Of a stretch of 64,000 nt of DNA, positions 7,924 to 16,551 are shown in pieces. The first letter of the stretch is position 1. Every line of letters begins with the position of its first letter. Both the position numbers and the translations under genes were made by a program. This DNA is from Paraflavitalea soli (GTDB lineage: Bacteria; Bacteroidota; Bacteroidia; Chitinophagales; Chitinophagaceae), in assembly GCF_003555545.1 (NCBI RefSeq), contig NZ_CP032157.1, positions 4,220,546 through 4,284,545 on the forward strand, written 5' to 3'. The notes under the pieces were generated by a model. That model saw only the letters and a program-made list of their open reading frames with translations. It was not told the origin of the DNA and searched no databases.

Positions 7924-7954
7924 CGAATCATTACAACTTAAAAAATAAAATAAG

Positions 7955-8962
7955 ATGAAACCTATTAATAATACCGACCGCAGTCGCTTTTTGAGCGCTG
8001 CCGCCTTCACCCTCGCCACTACTTTTCTGGGTAGCACTCCATCTGCAGAAGCGCAGACATCCTTTGACCAGATCAAACAGGTGAAAACAGGATTACTCGA
8101 CATTGGTTATGCAGAAGCCGGTCCGGCAGATGGTGAGCCTGTTATTCTATTGCATGGCTGGCCTTACGATATTTACAGTTACAAGGAAGTATCAGGTTTG
8201 CTGGCCGCCAAAGGATACCATGTGCTGGTTCCCTACTTGCGTGGCTATGGTACTACGAAGTTCCTCAAGGCCTCCACACCTCGCAACGGACAGCAAGCTG
8301 CATTAGCAGTGGATGTGATCGATTTCATGGATGCGCTGAAAATTAAAACAGCGATTATTGGCGGTTTTGATTGGGGTGCCCGTACAGCGGATATCGTGGC
8401 AGCTTTGTGGCCAGAACGTACAAAAGCGCTGGTGTCTGTGAGTGGTTACCTGATCGGCAGTCAGCAAGCCAACAAAGCCCCATTGCCGCCCAAAGCAGAA
8501 TTGTCCTGGTGGTACCAGTATTATTTTGCCACCGAACGTGGTCGCCTGGGCTATGAAGCCAACCGCCGGGATTTCGCCAAACTGATCTGGCAAACAGCCT
8601 CACCGGAATGGCATTTCAACGACGCGGAGTTTGCACAGTCTGCTGCGGCTTTTGACAATCCGGATCACGTAGCCATTGTTATCGATAATTACCGCTGGCG
8701 CCTGGGCCTGGTAAAAGGGGAAGCTAAATATGAAGCGCTGGAAAAGAAGCTCGCTACAGGACCGGTTATTACGGTGCCAACTGTTACGCTCGAAGGAGAT
8801 GCCAACGGCGCTCCGCATCCTGCACCCGCAGCTTACGCAGCCAAGTTCACCGGCAAGTACGCACACCACACTTTAACAGGAGGGGTTGGCCACAATCTGC
8901 CGCAGGAAGCGCCGCAGGCCTTCGCCGATGCCATTGTGGAAGCTGCTGGTTATGCCAAATAA
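7955..8962 (+). CDS. Exported alpha/beta hydrolase, epoxide hydrolase/haloalkane dehalogenase-like
   Basis: A 335-residue protein with a signal-like N-terminus ending near AEAQ (residue 34). The oxyanion loop is HGWP (67-70), and the nucleophile elbow GGFDWG places Asp139 where esterases have Ser. Asp is used by epoxide hydrolases and haloalkane dehalogenases. The catalytic His is in GVGHNLPQE (about residue 313). A helical lid lies between about 165 and 260. The substrate cannot be read from sequence. An N-terminal double-Arg is absent, so export would be Sec-dependent. Confidence 0.88.
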   Translation: MKPINNTDRSRFLSAAAFTLATTFLGSTPSAEAQTSFDQIKQVKTGLLDIGYAEAGPADGEPVILLHGWPYDIYSYKEVSGLLAAKGYHVLVPYLRGYGTTKFLKASTPRNGQQAALAVDVIDFMDALKIKTAIIGGFDWGARTADIVAALWPERTKALVSVSGYLIGSQQANKAPLPPKAELSWWYQYYFATERGRLGYEANRRDFAKLIWQTASPEWHFNDAEFAQSAAAFDNPDHVAIVIDNYRWRLGLVKGEAKYEALEKKLATGPVITVPTVTLEGDANGAPHPAPAAYAAKFTGKYAHHTLTGGVGHNLPQEAPQAFADAIVEAAGYAK

Positions 8963-8966
8963 TGGT

Positions 8967-9394
8967 TTATTTATTCCGGTCGCTACTGAAGGAATCCCTG
9001 AACATCTTCCATCCGTTCGGGGTTTTCTTCCATAGCACCAGGAATTTTCCATCATTGATCACCTTATTGTTGACATCAAAGGTGCGCCAGAATCCTACTT
9101 CGGTAACATACTCCACGGCATCGCCAAACACATCGATCGTAATAAACTTACCATTTCTAAGACCCGCTTTATAGTAGGCCATTTTATACAACTCGAGGGG
9201 CGCATCCACCCCACAAAGCGCGGGAGCATTCGCCGGCATGATCCAGCAGTCCTTTGCATACCGGTCGATCAGTATGGAAGAATCTCCTTTAACAAAAGCC
9301 TGGAAATAAAGGCATTGCTCGCTGCTATTTCCTTTTTAGCAGTTTCCAGGTTGGCATTGTTTGTTTCCTGCGCCTGGCCATTAAAAAGCAGCAT
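8967..9394 (-). pseudogene. Frameshifted SnoaL/DUF4440-like (NTF2-fold) secreted protein
   Basis: The minus strand carries an NTF2-like protein split over two frames. The distal part (8967 to about 9310) reads QAFVKGDSSILIDRYAKDCWIMPANAP and continues to the stop, typical of SnoaL-like/DUF4440 proteins. The proximal part, from the ATG at 9394, reads MLLFNGQAQETNNANLETAKKEIAASNA in another frame. The join is near 9303-9312, where one base appears missing. The proximal frame has no ATG ahead of the short hydrophobic leader, so the start may also be damaged. Either a decayed gene or an assembly error is possible. Confidence 0.65.
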
Positions 9395-9488
9395 CAACAG
9401 CAATACGATTTGTAAGAATTGGACTGATTTGCTGGATTATTTTTGGCTGTAGGGAGGAGGCAATGGGGGATTGTTAACAAAGGGAGAA

Positions 9489-9649
9489 GATTTCTCACTC
9501 CGCTGCGCTGCGTTCGAAATGACAGCCAAGGGTATTGGCGCTGCATTCGAAATGACAGAACGTGAGTCGGCAGTCGACAGTCGGCAGTCGGCAATGCGTT
9601 TGCTTCGATAGCGGATTTCTCACTCCGCTGCGCTGCGTTCGAAATGACA
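9489..9649 (+). repeat. Composite intergenic repeat, copy 2, with two identical core blocks
   Basis: A 36-bp block that starts GATTTCTCACTCCGC and ends TTCGAAATGACA occurs identically at 9489-9524 and 9614-9649. Between them are a second GCATTCGAAATGACAG (about 9543-9558), a heptamer array of GTCGGCA/GTCGACA units (9563-9594) and GTTTGCTTCGATAGCG. The internal order (array, TTCGATAGC, GATTTCTC, TTCGAAATGACA) is the same as in copy 1. Confidence 0.75.
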
Positions 9650-9660
9650 AAAAAGGGAGA

Positions 9661-10893
9661 TTACTGCTTGCAGGCCAGTATTTTGTTGGAAATAAGCAAT
9701 TTGTCAGCTGTTGATTTGGTAAGTTCCAGCGCCATTTTAAAATGGGAGATGGCTTTGGCGTTGTCAATGCCGGTGTAGAGCTCTCCCAACAGGGAATGGT
9801 ATAAATGATTACCGGCAAGGCCTATCTTTTCCGCTTCTATGATCGCCTCTTTTTTGCCGTTTGCCTTGGCCAGTGCAAAGGTTCTGTTTAAAGCGGCAAT
9901 GGGGGAATATTCAATCAATAGCAGCTGATTATATAGCTGTAAAATATTTTCCCATTTTTCCTGGGTATCGGCTTTGATGGTATGCCAGTAAGCGATGCCA
10001 GCTTCCAAATGGTATTTTGATATCCTGGTGCCCTGCGAGGCCTGGTTTAAGAAACATTCTCCTTTGGCAATCAATTCCTGGTTCCACAGATCGGTGTCCT
10101 GATCCTGGTACAGGATTATTTCTCCCTGTTGATTGTGTCTTGCGTTGAACCTCGACGCATGAAAGCACATCAAAGACAGCAAGGCATTGACAAAGGGGGT
10201 ATTGGTTTGCTCGTTTTCGACCAGCAGGTAGGTCAGCCTCATGGCTTCCAGGCAAATATCCTCCCGCAGGGTAATATCCTGGCTGGAAGAATAATACCCT
10301 TCATTAAACAGCAGGTACAACACCATCAAAACGGTAGACAGCCGGTCGTCTATTTCGGATAAGGTAGGCTGCTCTATCCTGATCTTTTCCGTCCGCAGCT
10401 TTTCTTTGGCGCGTTGCAGGCGTTTGTAAATAACTGTTTTGTTTGTCAAAAAAGCATGGGCAATTTCATCAATACCAAATCCGCAAAGCAGGTTCAGGGC
10501 CAATCCAATTCTCGCTTCTGCCGGATTACAGGGATGGCAAACAACAAACATCATGGCGAGTTGGCTATCATTAATATTTTTGACAGACAGATCAATCTCT
10601 ATTGCTTCGGAAGCTGTTGCCGTATAGCTTATTTCTTTTGCAATATGCTGTGCAAAAAGGGAGTGACGCTTCAGATAGTCTTTGGTCTTATTTTTCGCTA
10701 CCAGGTAAAGCCAGGCTGCCGGGTTTTCGGGTAATCCTTTTAAGCCCCATAATTCAGAAGCAACCAGGAAGGTGTCGCTTACAATGTCTTCGGCAATTTC
10801 AATATGTTCAATGCCAAATAATTTACAGAGTACAGAAACGATCTTCCTGTACTCTGTTCTGAATAAATGTGGAATAAGCTCTCTTTGTTCCAT
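9661..10893 (-). CDS. ECF-type RNA polymerase sigma factor with C-terminal TPR extension (ECF42-like)
   Basis: A 410-residue protein. Residues ~10-80 form sigma region 2 (FRTEYRKIVSVLCKLFG, then DIVSDTFLVA and PAAWLYLVAKNKTKDYLKR). Region 4 follows at about 125-170 (ALNLLCGFGIDEIAHAFLTNKTVIYKRLQRAKEKLR). The remaining ~230 residues are the helical DUF6596/TPR tail that marks this sigma class. No anti-sigma factor is nearby; as usual for the class, the partner is the YciI/DGPF-domain gene 9 bp upstream in the same operon. The C-terminal tail has been shown in related proteins to be needed for activity. Confidence 0.9.
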   Translation of the reverse strand: MEQRELIPHLFRTEYRKIVSVLCKLFGIEHIEIAEDIVSDTFLVASELWGLKGLPENPAAWLYLVAKNKTKDYLKRHSLFAQHIAKEISYTATASEAIEIDLSVKNINDSQLAMMFVVCHPCNPAEARIGLALNLLCGFGIDEIAHAFLTNKTVIYKRLQRAKEKLRTEKIRIEQPTLSEIDDRLSTVLMVLYLLFNEGYYSSSQDITLREDICLEAMRLTYLLVENEQTNTPFVNALLSLMCFHASRFNARHNQQGEIILYQDQDTDLWNQELIAKGECFLNQASQGTRISKYHLEAGIAYWHTIKADTQEKWENILQLYNQLLLIEYSPIAALNRTFALAKANGKKEAIIEAEKIGLAGNHLYHSLLGELYTGIDNAKAISHFKMALELTKSTADKLLISNKILACKQ

Positions 10894-10902
10894 AGCAAGC
10901 TA

Positions 10903-11253
10903 TCAAGGTACAATGGGGCTGATCTCCCTGATCTCTACATTTCCGCCAATGGCCAAAATGGGGCAACCTTTAGCCAGTTCTGTTGCTACCTCCATGGAAT
11001 CGGCTTTCACGATGCTGTACCCAATAATACATTCTTTAATTTCTGTGTAAGGGCCGTCGGCAATTACATTGTCGGCTTTCAGTACTTTGCCGTCGGGTAC
11101 CAGCCTGTTGCCCCGGTCGGTCAATTTATTTTGGGCAGCAATACCACCTATCCAGTCCATCCACCGCTTTGTATTGGCTTGCATTTCCGTGGGAGAGGCG
11201 GGCTTAGGCATTGTATTATAATCTGTTCTGTATACCAATAAGAAATCTTTCAT
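10903..11253 (-). CDS. YciI-related (DGPF) domain protein, partner of the ECF sigma factor
   Basis: A 116-residue ferredoxin-like fold protein. MKDFLLVYR opens the domain, and the DGPF motif appears as DGPYTEIKECIIGYSIVKADSMEVATELAKGCP, followed by EIREI near the C-terminus. It sits directly ahead of the sigma gene with a 9-bp gap, the standard operon of ECF42 systems. Its role (ligand sensing or a target of the sigma factor) is not established. Confidence 0.88.
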   Translation of the reverse strand: MKDFLLVYRTDYNTMPKPASPTEMQANTKRWMDWIGGIAAQNKLTDRGNRLVPDGKVLKADNVIADGPYTEIKECIIGYSIVKADSMEVATELAKGCPILAIGGNVEIREISPIVP

Positions 11254-11422
11254 GTTGTTTGCAATTTTTAGTTATTAAAAACTAATGACGATCGGGTTGA
11301 CTGGATTGGACAAGCTTTAGGGAATATTTCTCTCCCAGCCCTCCCTTTTTTTGCGCAATCGATTGGCTTCCATCCATGGCCGGTCCGGACCTAACTTCAT
11401 CCTAAACATAAACAATTTCAGC

Positions 11423-12700
11423 ATGACAAATTCTACCAGCAACCGGAATGCCATGGTAATGATCGGCATCCTGTTTTTTGTATTTGGCTTTGTAACCTGG
11501 CTCAATGGTACGCTGATACCCTTCCTGAAGCTGGTTTGTCAGCTGGAAACGGTGACGGAGGCCTTTTTCGTCACTTTCGCATTCTACATGGCCTATTTCT
11601 TCCTCGCCATCCCTTCGGCAAGGATATTACAATCTACGGGGTTTAAAAACGGTATGGCGCTCGGTCTGCTCATCATGGCCATTGGATCATTGGTATTCAT
11701 TCCGGCCGCACATAACAGGAGCTTTGCCTTATTCCTCACGGGGCTCTTTATACAGGGTACGGGCTTATCCCTGCTACAAACGGCTTCCAATCCATACATT
11801 AGTATTATTGGTCCCAACGAGAGTGCGGCACAGCGCATCAGCATCATGGGCATCTGCAACAAAGGCGCGGGAGCGCTCAGTCCCCTGATACTGGGCGCCC
11901 TGATCCTCAGGGATGCCGGTACTTTGGAAAAGGAGATCACGGATACGACCGGTGTTGCCGCCAAAGAGGTGCTCCTGAACGAGTTGGCGGGCCGGGTCAT
12001 CATGCCTTACCTGGTAATGGCTGCCATACTGGTTGTATTGGCGGTGCTTATAAAACGAAGCAGCCTGCCGGAAATAGATACAGCAGCCATGAGTGATGAT
12101 GCTGCTACGACCTCAGGCAGGGAACAGAAAACTATTTTCCAATTCCCCCATTTGTGGCTGGGTGTACTTTGTCTTTTCTTGTATGTAGGGGTGGAAGTAA
12201 TGGCCGGCGACGCCATTGGGATATTTGGTCAAAGCGCCGGCATCAGCCTCGAAACCACCCGCTATTTTACGACCTTTACGCTCATCGCCATGCTGGTGGG
12301 TTATGTGATCGGCATCTTTACCATTCCGCGCTATATCAGCCAGCAAAATGCGCTCAAGCTCTCGGCCATCTCAGGTATACTGTTCAGCATTGGTATCTAT
12401 TTGAGTAGTGGTTATATGGCCATCGTTTTTATCGCATTACTGGGCTTGTCCAACGCACTGATGTGGCCCGCCATTTTTCCGCTGGCGATCAAAGGACTGG
12501 GCAGGCATACGCAAATGGGTTCTGCCCTGCTGGTGATGGGCATTGCCGGTGGCGCCATCCTTCCGCTACTGTATGGACTACTGAAAGACAAATGGCAGCT
12601 TCCCAATGCAGCAGCCTTCACGCTCTGTACCTTGCCTTGCTACCTGTACATCTGCTATTATGCGATCAAGGGACATAAGGCCCGTACACGGCATCTCTGA
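11423..12700 (+). CDS. Sugar:H+ symporter of the FucP/GluP MFS family
   Basis: A 425-residue inner-membrane protein with about 12 helices. The family signature near the start is FFVFGFVTWLNGTLIPFLK, followed by LLQTASNPYISIIGP and the GPxESAAQRIS segment seen in FucP and glucose/galactose permeases. The ATG at 11423 is preferred over 11351, which would add 24 polar residues before the first helix. Its last 35 bp overlap the convergent hydrolase gene. The substrate is probably a hexose or fucose-type sugar. Confidence 0.9.
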   Translation: MTNSTSNRNAMVMIGILFFVFGFVTWLNGTLIPFLKLVCQLETVTEAFFVTFAFYMAYFFLAIPSARILQSTGFKNGMALGLLIMAIGSLVFIPAAHNRSFALFLTGLFIQGTGLSLLQTASNPYISIIGPNESAAQRISIMGICNKGAGALSPLILGALILRDAGTLEKEITDTTGVAAKEVLLNELAGRVIMPYLVMAAILVVLAVLIKRSSLPEIDTAAMSDDAATTSGREQKTIFQFPHLWLGVLCLFLYVGVEVMAGDAIGIFGQSAGISLETTRYFTTFTLIAMLVGYVIGIFTIPRYISQQNALKLSAISGILFSIGIYLSSGYMAIVFIALLGLSNALMWPAIFPLAIKGLGRHTQMGSALLVMGIAGGAILPLLYGLLKDKWQLPNAAAFTLCTLPCYLYICYYAIKGHKARTRHL

Positions 12701-13937
12701 AACTTTTATGGAGCTTCACTTTGTCGAAAGGAACCAATTGGGTAAATAGTACAGCGGTAAGCTCGTTTACAGGATCGATCCAAAACATGGTACTGGCAGC
12801 GCCATCCCAGAAATACTCGCCTACGATGCCATTGTTCTCGGCAGCATTGGCAGGGGGCTGGGTACGCACCGCGAAATCAATACCAAATCCTACGCGGCCT
12901 TTGCTGGGCAGCCACATGCGTTTTGAAACGGTGTCGGACAATTGGTTGGTAGCCATTAATTGCACTGTTGCTGGTTTTAAGATACGCGTTTTACCAAATG
13001 CTCCTTTGTTCACCAGCATTTGTATAAACTTCATATAATCGTCCAGGGTAGTCGTGAGGCCCCATCCACCAGGCTTTAATGCCTGTTCTTTTGTATTGAA
13101 GAAATTAGCTTGTTCATCCGGCACCCGGGTCAATACACCTGCATCGCTGCGGTTATACAGGGCGGCAAAGCGCTTCCTGTCTGCTTCCGGTACGAGGTAA
13201 TGTGTATTGACCATTTTCAACGGATCAAAAATGGTTTCCTGCAGGTATTGATCAAAAGGTTTGCCTGAGATCCGTTCTACCACATAAGCCTGCACATCTA
13301 CGCTGATGCCATAAGCCCATTGGTCGCCCGGATGAAATTCCAATGGCAGGCTGGCGAGTCTTGTGGCCATTTCAGTCAATGTATTGGCAGGGTTTGTAAC
13401 ATCTGCCTTTTTTACCAGGGCCGCTAATGCAGGGATATCATTACCGGCAAACCCGGCCGTATGGCGTGTAAGATCACGAATGGTAATGGGGCGTTTGGCC
13501 GGCTCCAGGATGAGGTTGCCGCTGGCATCTACTCCTTTGTACACTTTCATATTCGCAAACTCTGGCGCGTATTTGGAAAGGGGATCATCGAGTTGGAAAG
13601 CACCTTTTTCATACAAGGTCATGAGTGCTACGCCGGTTACGGGTTTGGTCATGGAGAAGATGCGTACAATGGTGTTGCGATCCATGGGCAATTTTGCTTC
13701 CCGATCGGCATAACCAAAAGCATTGTAGTATACTTCTTTTCCCTTCTCAAAGATCAACGCAGATACACCGGCTATCTTTCCTGAATCAGGAAAGCTTTTC
13801 AAGGTGGCGTCAATACGGCTTTTTACGGCTGCATTGATGATGGGAGGAGGTATGTGATGATCAGCAGGAGTAGGAAACCAGGTAAATGCACTGGCGATAA
13901 GGAGCACAGGCAATATGGCAAGGATAGGTTTACGCAT
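12666..13937 (-). CDS. Exported serine hydrolase of the beta-lactamase class C / esterase family
   Basis: A 423-residue protein from the ATG at 13937, with a signal peptide (MRKPILAILPVLLIASAF). The serine-Lys dyad is in IFSMTKPVTG (SxxK), and the Tyr motif is YGIS in QWAYGISVDVQAYV. A typical KTG is not evident; GFGIDF and EYFWDGAAST occupy the C-terminal strand region. Such proteins are usually esterases or D-aminopeptidases rather than beta-lactamases. The upstream ATG at 13991 is rejected because it extends into a GGGGCG hairpin region. Confidence 0.88.
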   Translation of the reverse strand: MRKPILAILPVLLIASAFTWFPTPADHHIPPPIINAAVKSRIDATLKSFPDSGKIAGVSALIFEKGKEVYYNAFGYADREAKLPMDRNTIVRIFSMTKPVTGVALMTLYEKGAFQLDDPLSKYAPEFANMKVYKGVDASGNLILEPAKRPITIRDLTRHTAGFAGNDIPALAALVKKADVTNPANTLTEMATRLASLPLEFHPGDQWAYGISVDVQAYVVERISGKPFDQYLQETIFDPLKMVNTHYLVPEADRKRFAALYNRSDAGVLTRVPDEQANFFNTKEQALKPGGWGLTTTLDDYMKFIQMLVNKGAFGKTRILKPATVQLMATNQLSDTVSKRMWLPSKGRVGFGIDFAVRTQPPANAAENNGIVGEYFWDGAASTMFWIDPVNELTAVLFTQLVPFDKVKLHKSFRDAVYGPYVP

Positions 13938-13960
13938 CGTTGTATGTTTAATATTGCTTC

Positions 13961-13976
13961 GGGGCGATAGCGCCCC
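13961..13976. repeat. GGGGCG-ATAG-CGCCCC hairpin in the hydrolase leader
   Basis: A perfect 6-bp stem with a 4-nt loop, followed by CTTTG on the plus strand, 24 bp upstream of the hydrolase ATG. It resembles the GCCCC hairpins at 1325-1337 and 60009-60022. Confidence 0.4.
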
Positions 13977-14047
13977 TTTGAAGTTAAACATTTCAACTGA
14001 TTTTTCGCAAATGCCTCCTGCAATCAGGCCTTAACTGGTATCAAGTG

Positions 14048-14458
14048 TTAATGATTTCTCGGGAAGAATACCCTTAGGGACAGCAACAATACATAGGGTA
14101 CCATGGCCACGAAAAATGAGACAAATTGACCATTGCGTTTATTGGGATCGTTGTTCCCGGACTTTTCATACTGATTGCAGATCTTCTCATCATAGCTGTT
14201 GATGATGAAAATATAATAAAAGAGCATGGCAGTGATCACATATACTGATACAGCAAAGGACATGGCCAGAGAGGGGGTAGAGAACCAGGCACGCCGTACC
14301 AATCGTAAAAAAACAGCCTGTATCAACAGTATCCATCCGCCGGCGGAAAAAGATACAATATACATAGCCTGCAATCGTGCAGAAAGGCTGGTCATGCTAT
14401 AACTACGTTCCTGACAGTAGCTGTATATATTAAAATAAACATACGCTAATCTTTTCAC
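14048..14458 (-). CDS. Hypothetical membrane protein
   Basis: A 136-residue protein with three likely membrane helices (about residues 32-53, 62-86 and 110-130) and a polar loop between the last two (SYDEKICNQYEKSGNNDPNKRNG). No family is recognised. A start at Met22 (14395) is equally possible. It is a single gene divergent from the SDR at 14678. Confidence 0.55.
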   Translation of the reverse strand: MKRLAYVYFNIYSYCQERSYSMTSLSARLQAMYIVSFSAGGWILLIQAVFLRLVRRAWFSTPSLAMSFAVSVYVITAMLFYYIFIINSYDEKICNQYEKSGNNDPNKRNGQFVSFFVAMVPYVLLLSLRVFFPRNH

Positions 14459-14648
14459 GGGTAGGGATTTGTAGGGTTATCGGACGCACGGTCTTATAAA
14501 ACGTTTTTTAGCGCCCAACAGGTATGCAATCGGGCAAAATATAACATTCCCAATGGTGGACTTTTTCCCACTTATTTCAGTAGAAATACGGCCTTTAAAA
14601 CAAAGCAAAATCGACCCTTTAAACAAAGTCGAGGGAGTTGCCCCGCTC

Positions 14649-14656
14649 TACTTTTG
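14649..14656 (+). promoter_or_regulatory. TActTTTG -7 box for the SDR gene
   Basis: TACTTTTG fits TAnnTTTG and lies 22 bp before the SDR ATG, giving a leader of about 15 nt. The rest of 14459-14677 shows no gene. Confidence 0.5.
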
Positions 14657-14677
14657 TGCTAACAAAAACAAATTACT

Positions 14678-15694
14678 ATGTCACAGAACAATTATCAGGG
14701 CGCGTTGCAACAACCGCTACAATCGGGATTTACTGCTGCCTCCACCACAAGCGATGTGACCAAAGGCATCGACCTAAGCGGAAAGATCGCCATCGTTACA
14801 GGCGGCAATGCAGGTATTGGTTTGGAAACTACCAAAACACTTGCAGCTGCAGGAGCCACTGTTATAGTGCCTGCAAGGGATATTGAAAAAGCAAAGAAAA
14901 ATCTACAGGGTATTGACAATGTAGAGTTGGAAACATTAGACCTGATTGATCCTGCCTCCATTGATGCATTTGCACAAAAGTTTCTGGCATCGGGCAGGCC
15001 GCTTCATATGCTCATCAACAATGCGGGCATCATGTGGGTGCCCTTGCGCAGGGATAGCCGGGGTATTGAATCACAATTAGCCACCAATTACTTAGCGCAG
15101 TTTCACCTCACTGCCAGGTTATGGCCTGCTTTGAAAAAAGCAAGAGGCGCCAGGGTCATCAATGTATCTTCTTTCGGCCATCAGTTTGCCCCATTCAATT
15201 TCGATGATCCTAATTTTCTTGACCGGGAATACGAAACCTTACAAGCCTATGGTCAATCCAAAACGGCCAGCAATTTGATGGCTGTTGAATTAGACCATAT
15301 AGGGAGGCCTTTTCAGGTTCGCGCTTATTCTCTCCATCCCGGATCGATCCACGGTACTGATCTGGCCAGGGAAGCACCGCTGGAATTGTTTCAGCAATTG
15401 GGTTACTGCGATGACGCCGGCAATATTTTACCCGAAGTAATAGCCAATCTCAAAACGATCCCCCAGGGTGCAGCTACCACTGTTTGGTGCGCCACCAGCC
15501 CGCTACTCAACAATATAGGAGGTGTGTATTGCGAAGATGTAAATATTGCAACATTGTCTCCTGCACCTACCGGCCATATTGATGATGCACAGACATCAAG
15601 CGGGGTACAACTTTATTCATTGGATGAAACAAATGCAAAGCGGCTCTGGAAGTTAAGTGAGCAATTGACAGGAGTAACCTTCCAGGCCAATTAA
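14678..15694 (+). CDS. Short-chain dehydrogenase/reductase
   Basis: A 338-residue NAD(P)-dependent oxidoreductase of the Rossmann fold. The cofactor loop is TGGNAGIG (41-48), followed by NNAG (114-117), the catalytic Ser in NVSS (164-165) and YxxxK (Y191, K195). About 30 residues precede the fold and the C-terminus is extended, as in retinol-dehydrogenase/WW-oxidoreductase-like SDRs. An AraC regulator follows 22 bp downstream on the same strand, probably co-transcribed. The substrate is unknown. Confidence 0.92.
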   Translation: MSQNNYQGALQQPLQSGFTAASTTSDVTKGIDLSGKIAIVTGGNAGIGLETTKTLAAAGATVIVPARDIEKAKKNLQGIDNVELETLDLIDPASIDAFAQKFLASGRPLHMLINNAGIMWVPLRRDSRGIESQLATNYLAQFHLTARLWPALKKARGARVINVSSFGHQFAPFNFDDPNFLDREYETLQAYGQSKTASNLMAVELDHIGRPFQVRAYSLHPGSIHGTDLAREAPLELFQQLGYCDDAGNILPEVIANLKTIPQGAATTVWCATSPLLNNIGGVYCEDVNIATLSPAPTGHIDDAQTSSGVQLYSLDETNAKRLWKLSEQLTGVTFQAN

Positions 15695-15716
15695 ATCAAC
15701 TAAATTCGTATGGAGT

Positions 15717-16535
15717 ATGGAATACCAGGCTAAATATATAACGGAGGATATTAAGCTGTCCTGCTATGAGGACAAACTCTTTAAGTCGGAGATCATGTTC
15801 GAGCAGCATATGCTGGTTTGGTTCATTTCCGGGGAAACAAAAATTGTACAGGCAGAAGGCACTTACCTGTTTAAAAAAGGAGATATCTTTTTAATTCCCC
15901 GGAACCAGCTGGCTACGATCATCAATTACCCCAAAGACGGACAGCCACATAAAACGGTGGTCATGCATTTGTCTACGCAACGGCTACGGGAATTTTATGC
16001 CAACCTGGGGGTGATGCCCAAAACGCCTGGCGCACAAAAGATACGCAGCTTCAGCAACCACCCCTTGTTGGAAAGCTGCCTGGCTTCACTGATCCCCTAT
16101 TTTGAGATGAAAGACCTGCCGGCCAATATTGCGTCGCTGAAAATTACGGAAGCGATCAGTATTCTCAGGGCGATTGATAAAGATATAGATGAGGTGTTGG
16201 CCAACTTTGATGAACCGGGCAAGATCGACCTGGCCACGTATATGGAAAAGAACTTCATGTTCAATATGCCTATGGAGAAATTCGGTTACCTCACAGGAAG
16301 AAGCCTCACCACTTTCAAACGTGATTTCAAAAAAGCATTCAACACCACACCGCAAAAATGGCTTACGCAAAAGCGGCTTGAACTGGCGCATTACCAGTTT
16401 GTGGAGAAACATAAGAAACCCCTGGATGTTTGCTATGAAGTGGGATTTGAGAACCTCTCCCATTTTTCCTATGCTTTTAAAAAGCAGTTTGGCTATGCGC
16501 CAACGGCTTTGCTGGAAGGCAAGGCAAGAAACTGA
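15717..16535 (+). CDS. AraC-family transcriptional regulator
   Basis: A 272-residue protein with an N-terminal cupin-like sensor domain (LVWFISGETKIVQAEGTYLFKKGDIFLIPRN region) and a C-terminal AraC domain: FGYLTGRSLTTFKRDFKKAF, then PLDVCYEVGFENLSHFSYAFKKQFGYAP. It lies 22 bp after the SDR gene, so it probably controls that gene. Confidence 0.92.
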   Translation: MEYQAKYITEDIKLSCYEDKLFKSEIMFEQHMLVWFISGETKIVQAEGTYLFKKGDIFLIPRNQLATIINYPKDGQPHKTVVMHLSTQRLREFYANLGVMPKTPGAQKIRSFSNHPLLESCLASLIPYFEMKDLPANIASLKITEAISILRAIDKDIDEVLANFDEPGKIDLATYMEKNFMFNMPMEKFGYLTGRSLTTFKRDFKKAFNTTPQKWLTQKRLELAHYQFVEKHKKPLDVCYEVGFENLSHFSYAFKKQFGYAPTALLEGKARN

Positions 16536-16551
16536 TCCATCCTGTCTTTGC

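Noticed and set aside
13938-13991. 18-residue N-terminal extension of the class C-like hydrolase
   Set aside because: It crosses a GGGGCG hairpin and precedes a clean signal peptide that starts at 13937.
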